Below, one piece after another: positions 1-9,615 of a stretch of 64,000 nt of DNA. A program made the translations under genes and the position numbers. Position 1 is the stretch's first letter. Every line of letters starts with the position of its first letter. The stretch is from the NCBI GenBank assembly GCA_019426215.1, contig CM033399.1, positions 35,597,022 to 35,661,021 on the forward strand, written 5' to 3'. A model generated the notes under the pieces. That model was not told the DNA's origin and made no database searches. It worked only from the letters and a program-made list of their open reading frames with translations. The stretch is from Buddleja alternifolia (Eukaryota > Streptophyta > Magnoliopsida > Lamiales > Scrophulariaceae).

Positions 1-747
1 AAACTTTATATTTTTTAAAACTAATTGCTTATCTAGAAATAAAATGGGCAAAGTCATTATATTTTTTTAGTATATATATTTTTATATGTATTTTCTTATT
101 CAATCATAGTCAACTTGATACGTAGTCTATTATAAATGAATATTATATATGATAAACGAACGCCATATGCCATTTCGATAGACTATTTCAAGAATTACTT
201 GTATATTTTCAAGTATTTTATGTTTTTATTAAAGTCAAAATTTTACATGTGATTATTAATGTTATTTTACTTATCTATTAAAACAAAAAAACAAAATTGA
301 ATATTTACTTACAAGTTTTGTCAAAAAAAATAATTAGTGGTAATTCGGGGCCCCCGACGTTTTATTTTTGGATTCGTCCCTGTCCACAACTCCAGACAAC
401 TATAATTACCCCGTGACCTATGATCATCACAAACTCCTAAGAATCACTTCCAATTCCAATCTAAGTAGACGTACCATACAATGGAAGATTGAGGGGGAAA
501 TGATTGTCTGTTTTTAATATCAAACCGAGCAATATGTAATTATCATGATCCAGTTGAAAAAAAATTGCAGTTATATTTAAATGTTGATGGCTAGGCCAAA
601 ATAATTCTTTCCCTTATATTGTATTCATATTCTAATTAACATGTTAAAAACTTGAGGGGCCATTGATTTCGTATGAGAGCATGCATGTTCATATGTCCTA
701 TGGTAGAACTTGACTTTGAAAAGTTCATTGATAGTTAAGTTGATATT
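1..747. other. AT-rich intergenic DNA, no gene seen
   Basis: I found no coding pattern, RNA gene or terminal repeats here. Short open frames on either strand show no recognisable domain. The right edge is set by the first copy of a segment that recurs near position 3331. Confidence 0.6.
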
Positions 748-1066
748 ACCAAAAAAAAAACAAGAGTATAGAAACTCGACAAGAAATGGCTCTGTCATAT
801 TGTCATTGTCAATGACATGAAAGATTCTTAATCGGTATGTGAAATTTATCAATACTTAGTGCAATATCTAATTATATCTCATTCGATTAATTAACCAGAT
901 TCCATGTACCATCTCTCTCTTCTTCCCCGAAGTATCTATAAACTATAAGTCCGAATAGTGACGAATAATTCATTAAGATTTTGTCATACATGATTGCGCA
1001 TCTTTCAATAGTAGGCAGGTCGAAGATGAGATGCCACTACTCTATTTTTTTCCCTATACTTAATTC
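748..1066 (+). repeat. Direct repeat, copy 1 (flanks truncated Helitron)
   Basis: About 320 bp that recurs in the same orientation at 3331-3666 with scattered substitutions and short indels, for example a longer CT run in the second copy. Shared landmarks include AAACTCGACAAGAAATGGCT and CTATAAACTATAAGTCCGAA. Similarity stops at ATTCCA near 1066, where Helitron-like sequence begins. It is not coding as far as I can see. Confidence 0.85.
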
Positions 1067-3329
1067 CATGGCAAAAGAGTAAAAAAAAACAAATAATAAA
1101 GATAAATTTGAATTATCTACAACAATAAGATGTATAATTACATTAGGTCTCTATAATAAAATTAAAGTACATATAGATGTACAAGTACATTAGGTCACTC
1201 CTATTTATTTATTCATTAAATTAAAAGATAAAAAAAAATTCAATATTATTATATATATATATATATATATGCACAGTCCCAAACATAATTACAAATATAT
1301 GAATGGCTGAGTATACATACTTACATATGTACTACATATGTACAACACAATTTGTAGGACAAGTTATCAAATGGGAACACATGCACAAAGAAAAAAAAAA
1401 GGATAGTAAATATAAGTAATAGATTCTTAGCTCAATTTTACTTGGTTTCACAACGTGAGTTATATTTAAATTGATTGTTTCTCATCTTCTTTATTTTAAA
1501 AGTATGAGTTAATTATTATTATTTATTTGAACTTTTGACATACATGACATATATCCTTATGTAGTTAAAAACTTTCAAAATAGAAAAAGAGTCGAAATAA
1601 TAATAATAAAATAAATTACATATATTTATACAATAAGATGTATATTTACATTAGGACTCTAAAATTAAACCACTAATAAACAATAATCAAATTTAAAAGT
1701 ACGTAAAGATACTACAATTTGTTCATCAAAAGAAAAAAAAAATATAGAAGAAAAGTGAATTTGCTTTTGTTCTTCAAATTCCTCTGTAAGTGAAGCTGAA
1801 ACAACAACGATGCATAGGTGAAATTTAAAACGAAAAATATGGACTATATCATTAACTATTGGGCATCACACCAAAGTGCAAAATATCTAACTGCTGAAAA
1901 TAAAGCGTAAAGATCTGATCTAAAACAAAGTTAGGAAAGATGATTAATAAATTAGCTAAAAATAACAAGACTGTAAATTCAAGCACAGGTGGCAAATCAT
2001 TCTAAGAGTATTTTAAACACCAGCTCGCAAATCCTACCATTCTTCGTCTGACCAAAATTAGGAAGTTCAAGTCATTCTTAAGCAAACAAAATAAAATCAT
2101 TATCCACGTTGTCTATTGTGATTTCGTACAAAATGTAATTAAGGTTTAAAATGAGACACATAAAATGATTTTGAAAACATGTTACGATTGTTTTAGAAAA
2201 TAAAGAAAGCAAAAACGAGAATAAAAATTAAATAAGACGACTACACTAATATCCAATTTAGGAATCACAATGATCGATAAACAATTGCAAGTACACAAAG
2301 AACTCAGTGAGAGGAAAAAATGAGAGAGTGTTCGACCCCTAAAAGGTAAACAAAAGAAAGAACAAATAAAGCATGCATTTACATAAGAATTTGTTTATTT
2401 ACATCGGTCTCTCTAGGTTTCAATTTTCAATAAACTTAGTTCTTTTTATTGTTTCAATAATAATAGTTCACTTAGCTAAACTATTATTTAAGTTTTTAAT
2501 ATATATATAGAGAATTTATATTGGGACTCCAAAATCTTATAATGGCACTCCACTTGCATTTTAATTTGAGTAGATGGACAAGAATTTCCTCAGTATAAAT
2601 TAAGTATCTTTTATACAAATCAATTGCCAAATTAAGTATTCCACGTCACGTGAAATTCGACGCATTTTAAATACTTTCTCTCCAATATATCAAATATGGT
2701 ATCCGTACTTATAGTATGATTTATACCATGACAATGCACCAAGTAGGTATATGTACACAACTATTTTTATTTAAAAAATAATTTTATAATATGGTTAGAT
2801 TTATATTTGTCCTTATACTTTATGTGTTGATTAGAAACTTTGATACGTCAAAATAATTCACAAGAACTCGAGTTTGACTACTAAGAAAATGCGTCAAACT
2901 AATAAGACAGAATGATTGTGGTAAACTGATTATTATGAATTGTTAGTTTATTTCTTCTAAATATATGTAAGGGGCCATGATTTGTTACAAAATTAATTTT
3001 AATTCGTTCCGGTTGATTTTTAAATAATGAAATTATTTAATTTTAACATAAAAAATAAAAGAAAAGGAAAATGATGTTTTAGAAAAGATGAAACTATCTA
3101 AAATGAACAAATTCATCTTGAAAATGGATAAGAAATCTTATTTGATATTGATGGGCATTTTTGTCCATTTAATAAAATAAAAAAGCAAGTTGAGTGCCAC
3201 TATAAAATTGTGCGGTGCTAATATAAATTCCCTATATATATAACATTTGTAAGTTAAACATTATTTATATACGTAAATTATATCAACTAGAGCATACGAT
3301 TCACGTGCAACGCACGTGTCATTTACTAG
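1067..3329 (+). mobile_element. Helitron 1, non-autonomous, 5'-truncated
   Basis: The right end has the hallmarks of a Helitron 3' terminus: a 7-bp stem with a 3-nt loop (CACGTGC at 3302-3308, GCACGTG at 3312-3318), a short spacer, CTAG at 3326-3329, then a host T. The same terminus and related interior occur in Helitron 2 (46704-50385). Similarity to that copy begins around 1067 (GGCAAAAGAGT), so about 90 bp of the 5' end, including the TC terminus, is missing. No Rep/helicase ORF is present, so it could only have moved with help from another element. The 3' end is well supported; the left border is inferred from the change in similarity. Confidence 0.75.
2510..3232. mobile_element. MITE nested in Helitron 1
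   Basis: The two ends are imperfect inverted repeats of about 50 bp: GAGAATTTATATTGGGACTC on the left, and on the right the complement of a sequence ending TATAAATTCCC. Both flanks read TATATATA, a possible 8-bp target duplication, although simple AT repeats make this weak. The interior has no ORF of note. The superfamily is not clear. Confidence 0.5.
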
Positions 3330-3330
3330 T

Positions 3331-3666
3331 ACCAAAAAAAACAAGAGTAGGAGAAACTCGACAAGAAATGGCTATGACATATTGTCATGGTCAATGACAT
3401 GAAAGATTCTTAATCGGTCGGTGAAATTTATCAATACTTGTTGTGATATCTAATTATAACTCATTCTATTAATTAACCAGATTCCATGTACGTACCATCT
3501 CTCTCTCTCTCTCTCTTCTTCCCCGAAGTATCTATAAACTATAAGTCCGAAAAGTGACAAATAATTCGTTAAGATTTTGTCATACATGATTGCGCACCTT
3601 TCAATAGTAGGCAGGTCGAAGAAGAGATGCCACTACTCTATTTTTTCCCCCCTATACTTAATTCCA
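3331..3666 (+). repeat. Direct repeat, copy 2
   Basis: Second copy of the segment at 748-1066. It begins at the base after the host T that follows the Helitron CTAG terminus, and ends at ATTCCA, after which the two loci diverge. The coincidence of its left border with the Helitron end suggests that insertion and duplication are linked. Confidence 0.85.
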
Positions 3667-3830
3667 AAATGTGTTCTCTTTTTTGAAAAAATATAATAAA
3701 AAGAATTCTAATAATGTTAGCTATTTTTTATTTTTCTTTATTATAAGTACTTTTTTTATATATGTTTAAATTAATTTTACACAATTTTGAAATTGTTACA
3801 GAGTTTAAATAAAAGGCTATATAATGTTTT

Positions 3831-4105
3831 GAGAAAATTACAAAACTAGTCCCATAACTCATGAAAAAAACAAATTTGGTACCAAACTTTTTCATTATTT
3901 TTTAATCATTTTTATATATGACTAAAAAGCTCAAATTTCATGAAAATAATATTTAAAATTTTATATACAACATATTTGAATGATATATTTTTAGTCAGCT
4001 TTAACGATCAAAGTTGTTTTTTCATCTATAATTGACAGTGAGACTAATTTTACCAAAGTTACTTTTTAATTTCGTGAGTTATGGGTTTAATTTTGTATTT
4101 TTCTC
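3831..4105. mobile_element. Mutator-like MITE with 10-bp TSD
   Basis: A 275-bp element with long imperfect terminal inverted repeats (GAGAAAATTACAAAACTAG on the left, complement of a right end finishing GTATTTTTCTC). It is flanked by a perfect 10-bp direct repeat ATAATGTTTT at 3821-3830 and 4106-4115. Long inverted ends with a 9-10 bp duplication are typical of Mutator-like elements. No coding capacity. Confidence 0.75.
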
Positions 4106-4115
4106 ATAATGTTTT

Positions 4116-4439
4116 ACACGTAATTGATGAAATTCTTTGCCCTTTCCCGGACCATGGTTTACGCATATAATTTTTTCACTTAATTATGTGTTAATATTAA
4201 GTGTTTATAAAAATTAAAATTATGTAAACAATGTGTGATAGAATAATACATAGTCAAGCAACCATATATATATATATATATATATTATTTTTAGGTAAAA
4301 GTAAATACTTTAGAACCCACTAAACATGTTTACATATCACAAGCCCTTCAACATAGCTTACAGAAATTCCTTTGTCATGCCAAAGCTATACATCAACAAT
4401 GAATCATCAAATCATATCAAAGAAATCAAACACTTAGCT
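4116..4439. other. AT-rich spacer
   Basis: No gene or clear repeat apart from a short (TA)n tract around 4266-4286. Confidence 0.5.
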
Positions 4440-5590
4440 AAGTATTATAGCACTAAGCTATCTATGTTTAGAATATCTCGTTGTGTAGTTCTTTTAACTG
4501 CATCTCCCACCATACGCATGTTAACTTCTACTTTCAAATGAGCAAAAATATCTTCACATGTTCTTGACATTGTAGTGAATATCCTTTTATTCCTTTCCTC
4601 CCAAGACTTGTATAAGACCCTTGCCACTTTTGCTATCACAATTCTTTGTTTCAATTTCCAACTTTTAAAAGCATAACACAACCAAGCTTTCCATCTATTA
4701 TACTGAACAGGCCAATTGTTTACTTGCAACCACTCCAATGTTAATGACAATAACTTCTGAGTCCATTCACATTTGAAGAACAAGTGATCAATGGTTTCCT
4801 ATTGTATACCACATAATACACACAAGCAATCAGTTATAGGCACAAACTTACTATCTTCTTGGTTGGTAACCTTTTCTGAGCAACTAACCAAAAGATAAAA
4901 GCATCCTTTGGTATGTTTAGATTGTTCCACACTGTCCTTGCATCTTTAATGTCATTCTGTTCTCCTTGGAACCAGTCATATCCACCTTGTATCGTATAAC
5001 AACCTGTCTTAGAGTACATCCAACGGCTTTGCATATAACCATCACTCACAGTCCTTTTTCACCTTATTTCTTTTCTTCCAAGCCCAACTACAGTCTAATG
5101 GTGGATTGTATATCCCAAAACTCTTGTGTTTTCAAGTACACACTACCGATCCATTTTACCCACAGCGTACACTTGTTTCCCCACCGTAGCCACATTCCAT
5201 ATTTTGCATCTTTTTTTATATTCAAGCCACCTTTTGTCCTTTTTGAATAGATTTTCTCCTAACTCACCAATGCCATTTTCTGTTTATCTTCCTTTTTTCC
5301 ACATAAAAACACCCTATATTTTTGCTCAACCATCTTCACTACAGATTATGGTAGTAGGAAGATAAAAGTCCAATACACGTGCAAAGAGAATTAACAAAAA
5401 TGAATTAATTAACTGCACTCTACCTGCATATGATAGGTTTCGTGATGCCCATCATGTCAGTCTTACAGTGATTTTGTCCATCAGTGTATGACACTCCATT
5501 TTGGTCCACTTTGTAGGAGAAAGTGGTGCACCCAAGCATCTAATTGGAACTGCCCCTATGTGAATCCTATAATGTCAAGTATCTATATAT
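4440..5590 (-). pseudogene. LINE (non-LTR retrotransposon) 3' fragment: RT tail and zinc-binding domain
   Basis: Read on the minus strand, this matches the C-terminal part of plant LINE reverse transcriptases. At 5590-5380 there are traces of the conserved RT block (motifs such as GAPLSPTKW and a Trp-containing YWTFIFLLP stretch). At 5049-4834 is an RT zinc-binding domain (zf-RVT type; VWNNLNIPKDAFIFWLVAQ and RLPTKK), followed at 4783-4445 by the usual tail starting MFFKCEWTQKLL. Stops and frame changes break it throughout, for example between 4834 and 4783. No endonuclease domain, full RT or poly(A) tail is visible, so it is an old truncated copy. The fold assignment rests on motif order only. 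Confidence 0.75.
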
Positions 5591-7250
5591 GGTGGAAATT
5601 TGGAAAAATTTGCTGATAATTAGCATCTGTAGAATTAATGATCTTTCTTGTGTAAGTTTTGAATTCTTTTATAAATGGTCAATCAGTACATTTGAAACAA
5701 GTAACTTACATATGTAAATCTAAAATATTGAAGAATAAAAATCCAGAGTATATCAAGTATATATATTTGAAATTAGTTGAATTTATACATAAAATCTAGA
5801 AAAGTTGATTTAATTTATATGAATTAGATGTCATTTTGAATATCTAAAGAAAATATATTTGCCGAAATATTGTTCTTTCCAGTAATCAAAAGTCAAAATA
5901 TAATTACTGACTACCATTATCTAAATGTTGTAGCTGTTGTATTGTCCATGAATAAATAAATAAACGAGTATAACTTTCCAAACATAATAGTCAATAATTA
6001 TTATCTTTTCCGTAAAATCTTAGAGCATACGACTACCACTTTAACTAGATTGCGTACAATCATTACGCCATCTATATATGAAGATAAAAATATATTTTCA
6101 TGTCCAAAACAAACAAAATACGGCCTCTATAAACATCCGTTCATCGTGGATCCAACACTAGAAAGGAGTTTCATTACTGCACAATAAATTGATAGACGCC
6201 TCTTAAATCGATTAATTACATTACATTCAAATAATGGAAAATCAAAGTACCATATATCGTTATATATTGGCGATAATATTGCAGTGACTAATTTATCATC
6301 AGTGAGTTAATAGCATTTTTCAATTTTTTATTTATTCCAATGTTGCATTTATTTTATTAATTATTTATCTTGTTTCATAATTCTTCTTAGGGATTTTAAA
6401 TTGTTACATTGCAAGAGAAATTTTATTACGATATATATGATGTGCTTAGATTTAAGTTTCTAAATTTTTTTAATCATAATGTCAATTTAAAAGCCTGGAA
6501 TTCTGAATTGGTATGTAAAAGAAAAATATGAAATGATGAAAGAAAAATAAGATGCAAGATTATATTAGCATATATAAACATAAATGCATAACCAATACTA
6601 TTATATATCTAAATCACCTTTATTTTCTGTGATATTATAGGAACCTTTTGCTAAATTCTTCTACATTTTTGTATTTCCTTTGTAATATTACTTTAGTACA
6701 AAAATGGATCCTGTCAACCATGATGTAATTTGGTTGGTAATTTGATAATTTAATTCGAAAAGTAACCCCTGGAAGAGAATTTAAATGACAAGTTTGACCC
6801 TTTCAGTCATTTTCTTTTTGGTTAGTTTATTATGCACATCATTCTTTGATAGCAAAAACTAAAATTAGATTTAAATAATTACGTGAATGTTTGATTTTAT
6901 CTTTATTTAATATAAAATCACATATTTTGATTATCATTGTATTTGTATAATTCCTGCAGTATCGTTCATTTTTTTCCTATATAATAATATTGGACCAATT
7001 GACTACCATATTTTTCGAGGTTGGAGCATAAACTCTAAAAGCCAATGTAGGTTAATCATCAAATATTTTAGGGGTTTTTCCTCAATCTGTTGTGCTGAAA
7101 ATAGGAAGTCAAATAAAAATATTAAAATCATAAAAATCCAAAAGGAGATTTTTCAGATTGTGAAAATGCATTTCAATTTTGACAAGTAATATTTTAAAAA
7201 AATTCTTAAAAAAAAAATGGATTGATGAATAATATTACACAAAAATATTC
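5591..7250. other. AT-rich intergenic DNA upstream of the MADS pseudogene
   Basis: No coding sequence, RNA gene or clear transposon ends were found. The last part presumably contained the promoter of the MADS-box gene that starts at 7377. Confidence 0.5.
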
Positions 7251-7272
7251 AACTTTGGTTGACTGTTTTCGT

Positions 7273-7280
7273 TATAAATA
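7273..7280 (+). promoter_or_regulatory. TATA box of the MADS-box pseudogene
   Basis: TATAAATA lies 97 bp upstream of the ATG at 7377, a normal plant spacing that leaves a short 5' UTR. It is the only good TATA motif just before the start. Use in vivo is unknown because the gene is broken. Confidence 0.5.
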
Positions 7281-7739
7281 CCCATGAAAATAAACATTTA
7301 TGTACAATTCACTTTCTCCTACACTTTACATACAAGTTGAACTTTCCTTTTCATATTTCTTATTACAAACTTTATTATGGATGGCACTGGCAGGCAATCA
7401 AGGGGTCGCCAAAAGATTCCCATTACCCTAATCGCAAATCAAGACGATCTATACACAACGTTCTCAAAACGTCGTCTTGGTTTATACAAAAAAGTAAGTG
7501 AACTTTGCACACTTTGCGCAGCCGATCTTGGCATAATCATCTTCTCTCCTACAAACAGTCCTTACTCATTTTTCCATCCATCCATGGAGTCTGTGATTGA
7601 CTGTTATAGAAACCCTAATCAACAAATGAGTGATTTTGCCAGAATTGTCGACTCTCACACATGAGCTAGAATCCAGAACTTCAACAAAAGGCTAGACAAA
7701 GTGCTAGACCAGAAAGAGGCGATAAAACAACGTGAGAAG

Positions 7740-8445
7740 TGTTGGATAAAATGGTACAAATTGTGGTTGAGTACGAAATTCGAACGCCGTTAGTATCCGG
7801 GATACTTAAGATTATTGGATAATCTTAATCTACGTTCCGAGTAGATGAGTTTAGCATTTCGAATTTCTCTAATCGGAACGAATGAGAAATTAAGTGCTAA
7901 ATTGAAGGGTTTGAATTTGTGTATCCCATATTTTGATATAATTTTATTTAATATGTCATGCATACATCATGAATGACACATCTCATTTTAATGGAAAATA
8001 TGTCATGAATACATCATGAATGACATATGAGCACATCAAGGTGGTGGAGCATCTTGGATGGCTAAGATTTGATCTTAGAAATGGATGGTGTGGATTGATT
8101 CTTATGGCAATGGTTTTTGCCTATAAATAGCAACCATTCCAACCATTTTGAAACACACCAACTCAAAACACAACATATTTCTCTCTAAGTGTTCTTGAGT
8201 TTTATAAAACCATCTTCATCTTTTTCTTGAGATTTCAACAGTAAATTAAGTTCGTAGTTTTCTGAAATTGAAGTGGTTTAATCTTCAGAAAAAGAATATC
8301 GTTGTATCTTGGGACACTTGTTGCAAGAACTCGTACCACCAAGGCGGGGCAATTTAGTGTTAAGGATAGAGAATTCTCTCTCGCTTCGATATAATCTTTC
8401 TTTGTTATTATCAATTTGATACGTTTGTGAAGTTTTGAAACAACA
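7740..8445 (+). repeat. Copia-1 5' LTR
   Basis: Starts TGTTGGATAAAATGG, ends GAAACAACA. It differs from the 3' LTR at six positions that I could find. It contains a TATA box, a small direct repeat (CATGAATGACA) and, near its end, a 14-nt stretch complementary to the sequence just after the LTR. Confidence 0.95.
8122..8129 (+). promoter_or_regulatory. TATA box in Copia-1 LTR
   Basis: TATAAATA within the LTR; the 3' LTR carries the same motif. Transcription would be expected to start about 30 bp downstream, near 8155, which would place U3 at 7740 to about 8155. The start site is inferred. Confidence 0.6.
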
Positions 8446-8447
8446 AA

Positions 8448-8461
8448 CTTAACACTAAATT
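8448..8461 (+). other. Primer-site position of Copia-1: complementary to its own LTR, not a tRNA-Met site
   Basis: The sequence two bases after the LTR reads CTTAACACTAAATT, not the TGGTATCAGAGC-type site for initiator tRNA-Met used by most plant copia elements (compare Copia-2 and the TRIM in this window). It is the exact reverse complement of AATTTAGTGTTAAG at 8351-8364 inside the LTR. This could mean priming by the element's own RNA, a structural hairpin, or chance. The complementarity is seen directly; the function is inference. Confidence 0.45.
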
Positions 8462-8496
8462 TTCTTGTTGTTGTTCAAAAGTTATCACTTGTTCAA

Positions 8497-9615
8497 ATGG
8501 AAAATATGGGAAATGTTGATGGTGCTACTCTTGATTTCGGTCTTGGACCAGGTGCTATTCATGGTCTCGGTATTATCAATGGCTCCGGTGGAGGTTCTGG
8601 TTTTAGTTACGGTTCAGGGCTGGGTCCTGGTTCCGGTTTTGGCATTGGCTCTGGTGGGGGTGCCGGGCTAGGTTCTGGTTCAGGGTTGGGCCCTGGTTCC
8701 GGTTCTGGCTCTGCTCCGGTCCCTCCATTTGTTTCAATGGCTAATCCTGTTATACCGGTTCAGGCTGAAAAACCGGAGAAGTTCAGCGGGACTGACTTCA
8801 AGAGGTGGCAACAAAAGATGTTGTTTTACCTCACGACTTTGAACCAAGCAAGGTACTTAAGGGGAAATGCTCCTTATGTCCCGGTTGAGTCAACTGATAG
8901 TGATCTGAGGAAGGTATATGATTCCTGGATACATGGTGATTTCCTTTGCAGAAATTACCTACTCAATGGATTGAATGATTCGCTTTACAGCGTATATTCT
9001 GAAGTAAAAACTGCCAAAGACCTCTGGGAGGCACTGGACAAGAAGTATAGAACTGAGGACGCTGGACTAAAGAAGTTCGTGGTCGCGAAGTTCTTAGACT
9101 TCAAAATGGTAGACTCTAAGTCTGTGACAAGCCAAGTTCAAGAGTTTCAAATTATATTACATGAAATTCATGCTGAGAACATGGCTCTGAGTGAGTCCTT
9201 CCAAGTAGCTTCTATCATTGAGAAGTTACCGCCTTCTTGGAAGGATTTCAAGAATTACTTGAAGCACAAACGAAAGGAGATGAGTCTAGAAGACTTGGTT
9301 GTCCGACTCAGAATTGAGGAAGACAATCGGGGATCAGATAAGAAGCTCCTTGTGCAGGCAATGGCAAACATTGCTGAAGTTCCGGAGAGTTCTGACCGGA
9401 AGAGAAAATTCCAAGGAAAATTCCAAGGAAATTCCCAGAAAAAGAAGGCTGCCGGGAAAGGAAAGTCAAGGGCGGGAGACCGCTGTCACAACTGTGATAA
9501 ACCTGGTCATTGGGCCAGAGATTGTAGAGAGCCCAAGAAAAACAAGTTTCATGGGCAAGGTTCTGGCCATAACCAGAACAAAGGCAAGAACCGGTGCAAA
9601 ATGAAGTGCACCTAG
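8497..9615 (+). CDS. gag: Copia-1 Gag
   Basis: A 372-residue ORF starting at ATG 8497. Residues 1 to about 78 form an unusual glycine/serine-rich leader. Then comes a typical copia Gag body ([18 protein letters not shown], then [15 protein letters not shown]) and one CCHC zinc knuckle, [14 protein letters not shown], at residues 330-343. Gag would form the virus-like particle and bind the element RNA. The ORF ends at TAG 9613-9615, just past the knuckle, while the protease frame lies one base back and opens after a TAA at 9570-9572, leaving a 40-nt window for a frameshift. Most plant copia elements have one continuous gag-pol ORF, so this is either a one-base indel or programmed frameshifting. 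I see no textbook slippery heptamer in the window. Confidence 0.85.
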   Translation: MENMGNVDGATLDFGLGPGAIHGLGIINGSGGGSGFSYGSGLGPGSGFGIGSGGGAGLGSGSGLGPGSGSGSAPVPPFVSMANPVIPVQAEKPEKFSGTDFKRWQQKMLFYLTTLNQARYLRGNAPYVPVESTDSDLRKVYDSWIHGDFLCRNYLLNGLNDSLYSVYSEVKTAKDLWEALDKKYRTEDAGLKKFVVAKFLDFKMVDSKSVTSQVQEFQIILHEIHAENMALSESFQVASIIEKLPPSWKDFKNYLKHKRKEMSLEDLVVRLRIEEDNRGSDKKLLVQAMANIAEVPESSDRKRKFQGKFQGNSQKKKAAGKGKSRAGDRCHNCDKPGHWARDCREPKKNKFHGQGSGHNQNKGKNRCKMKCT

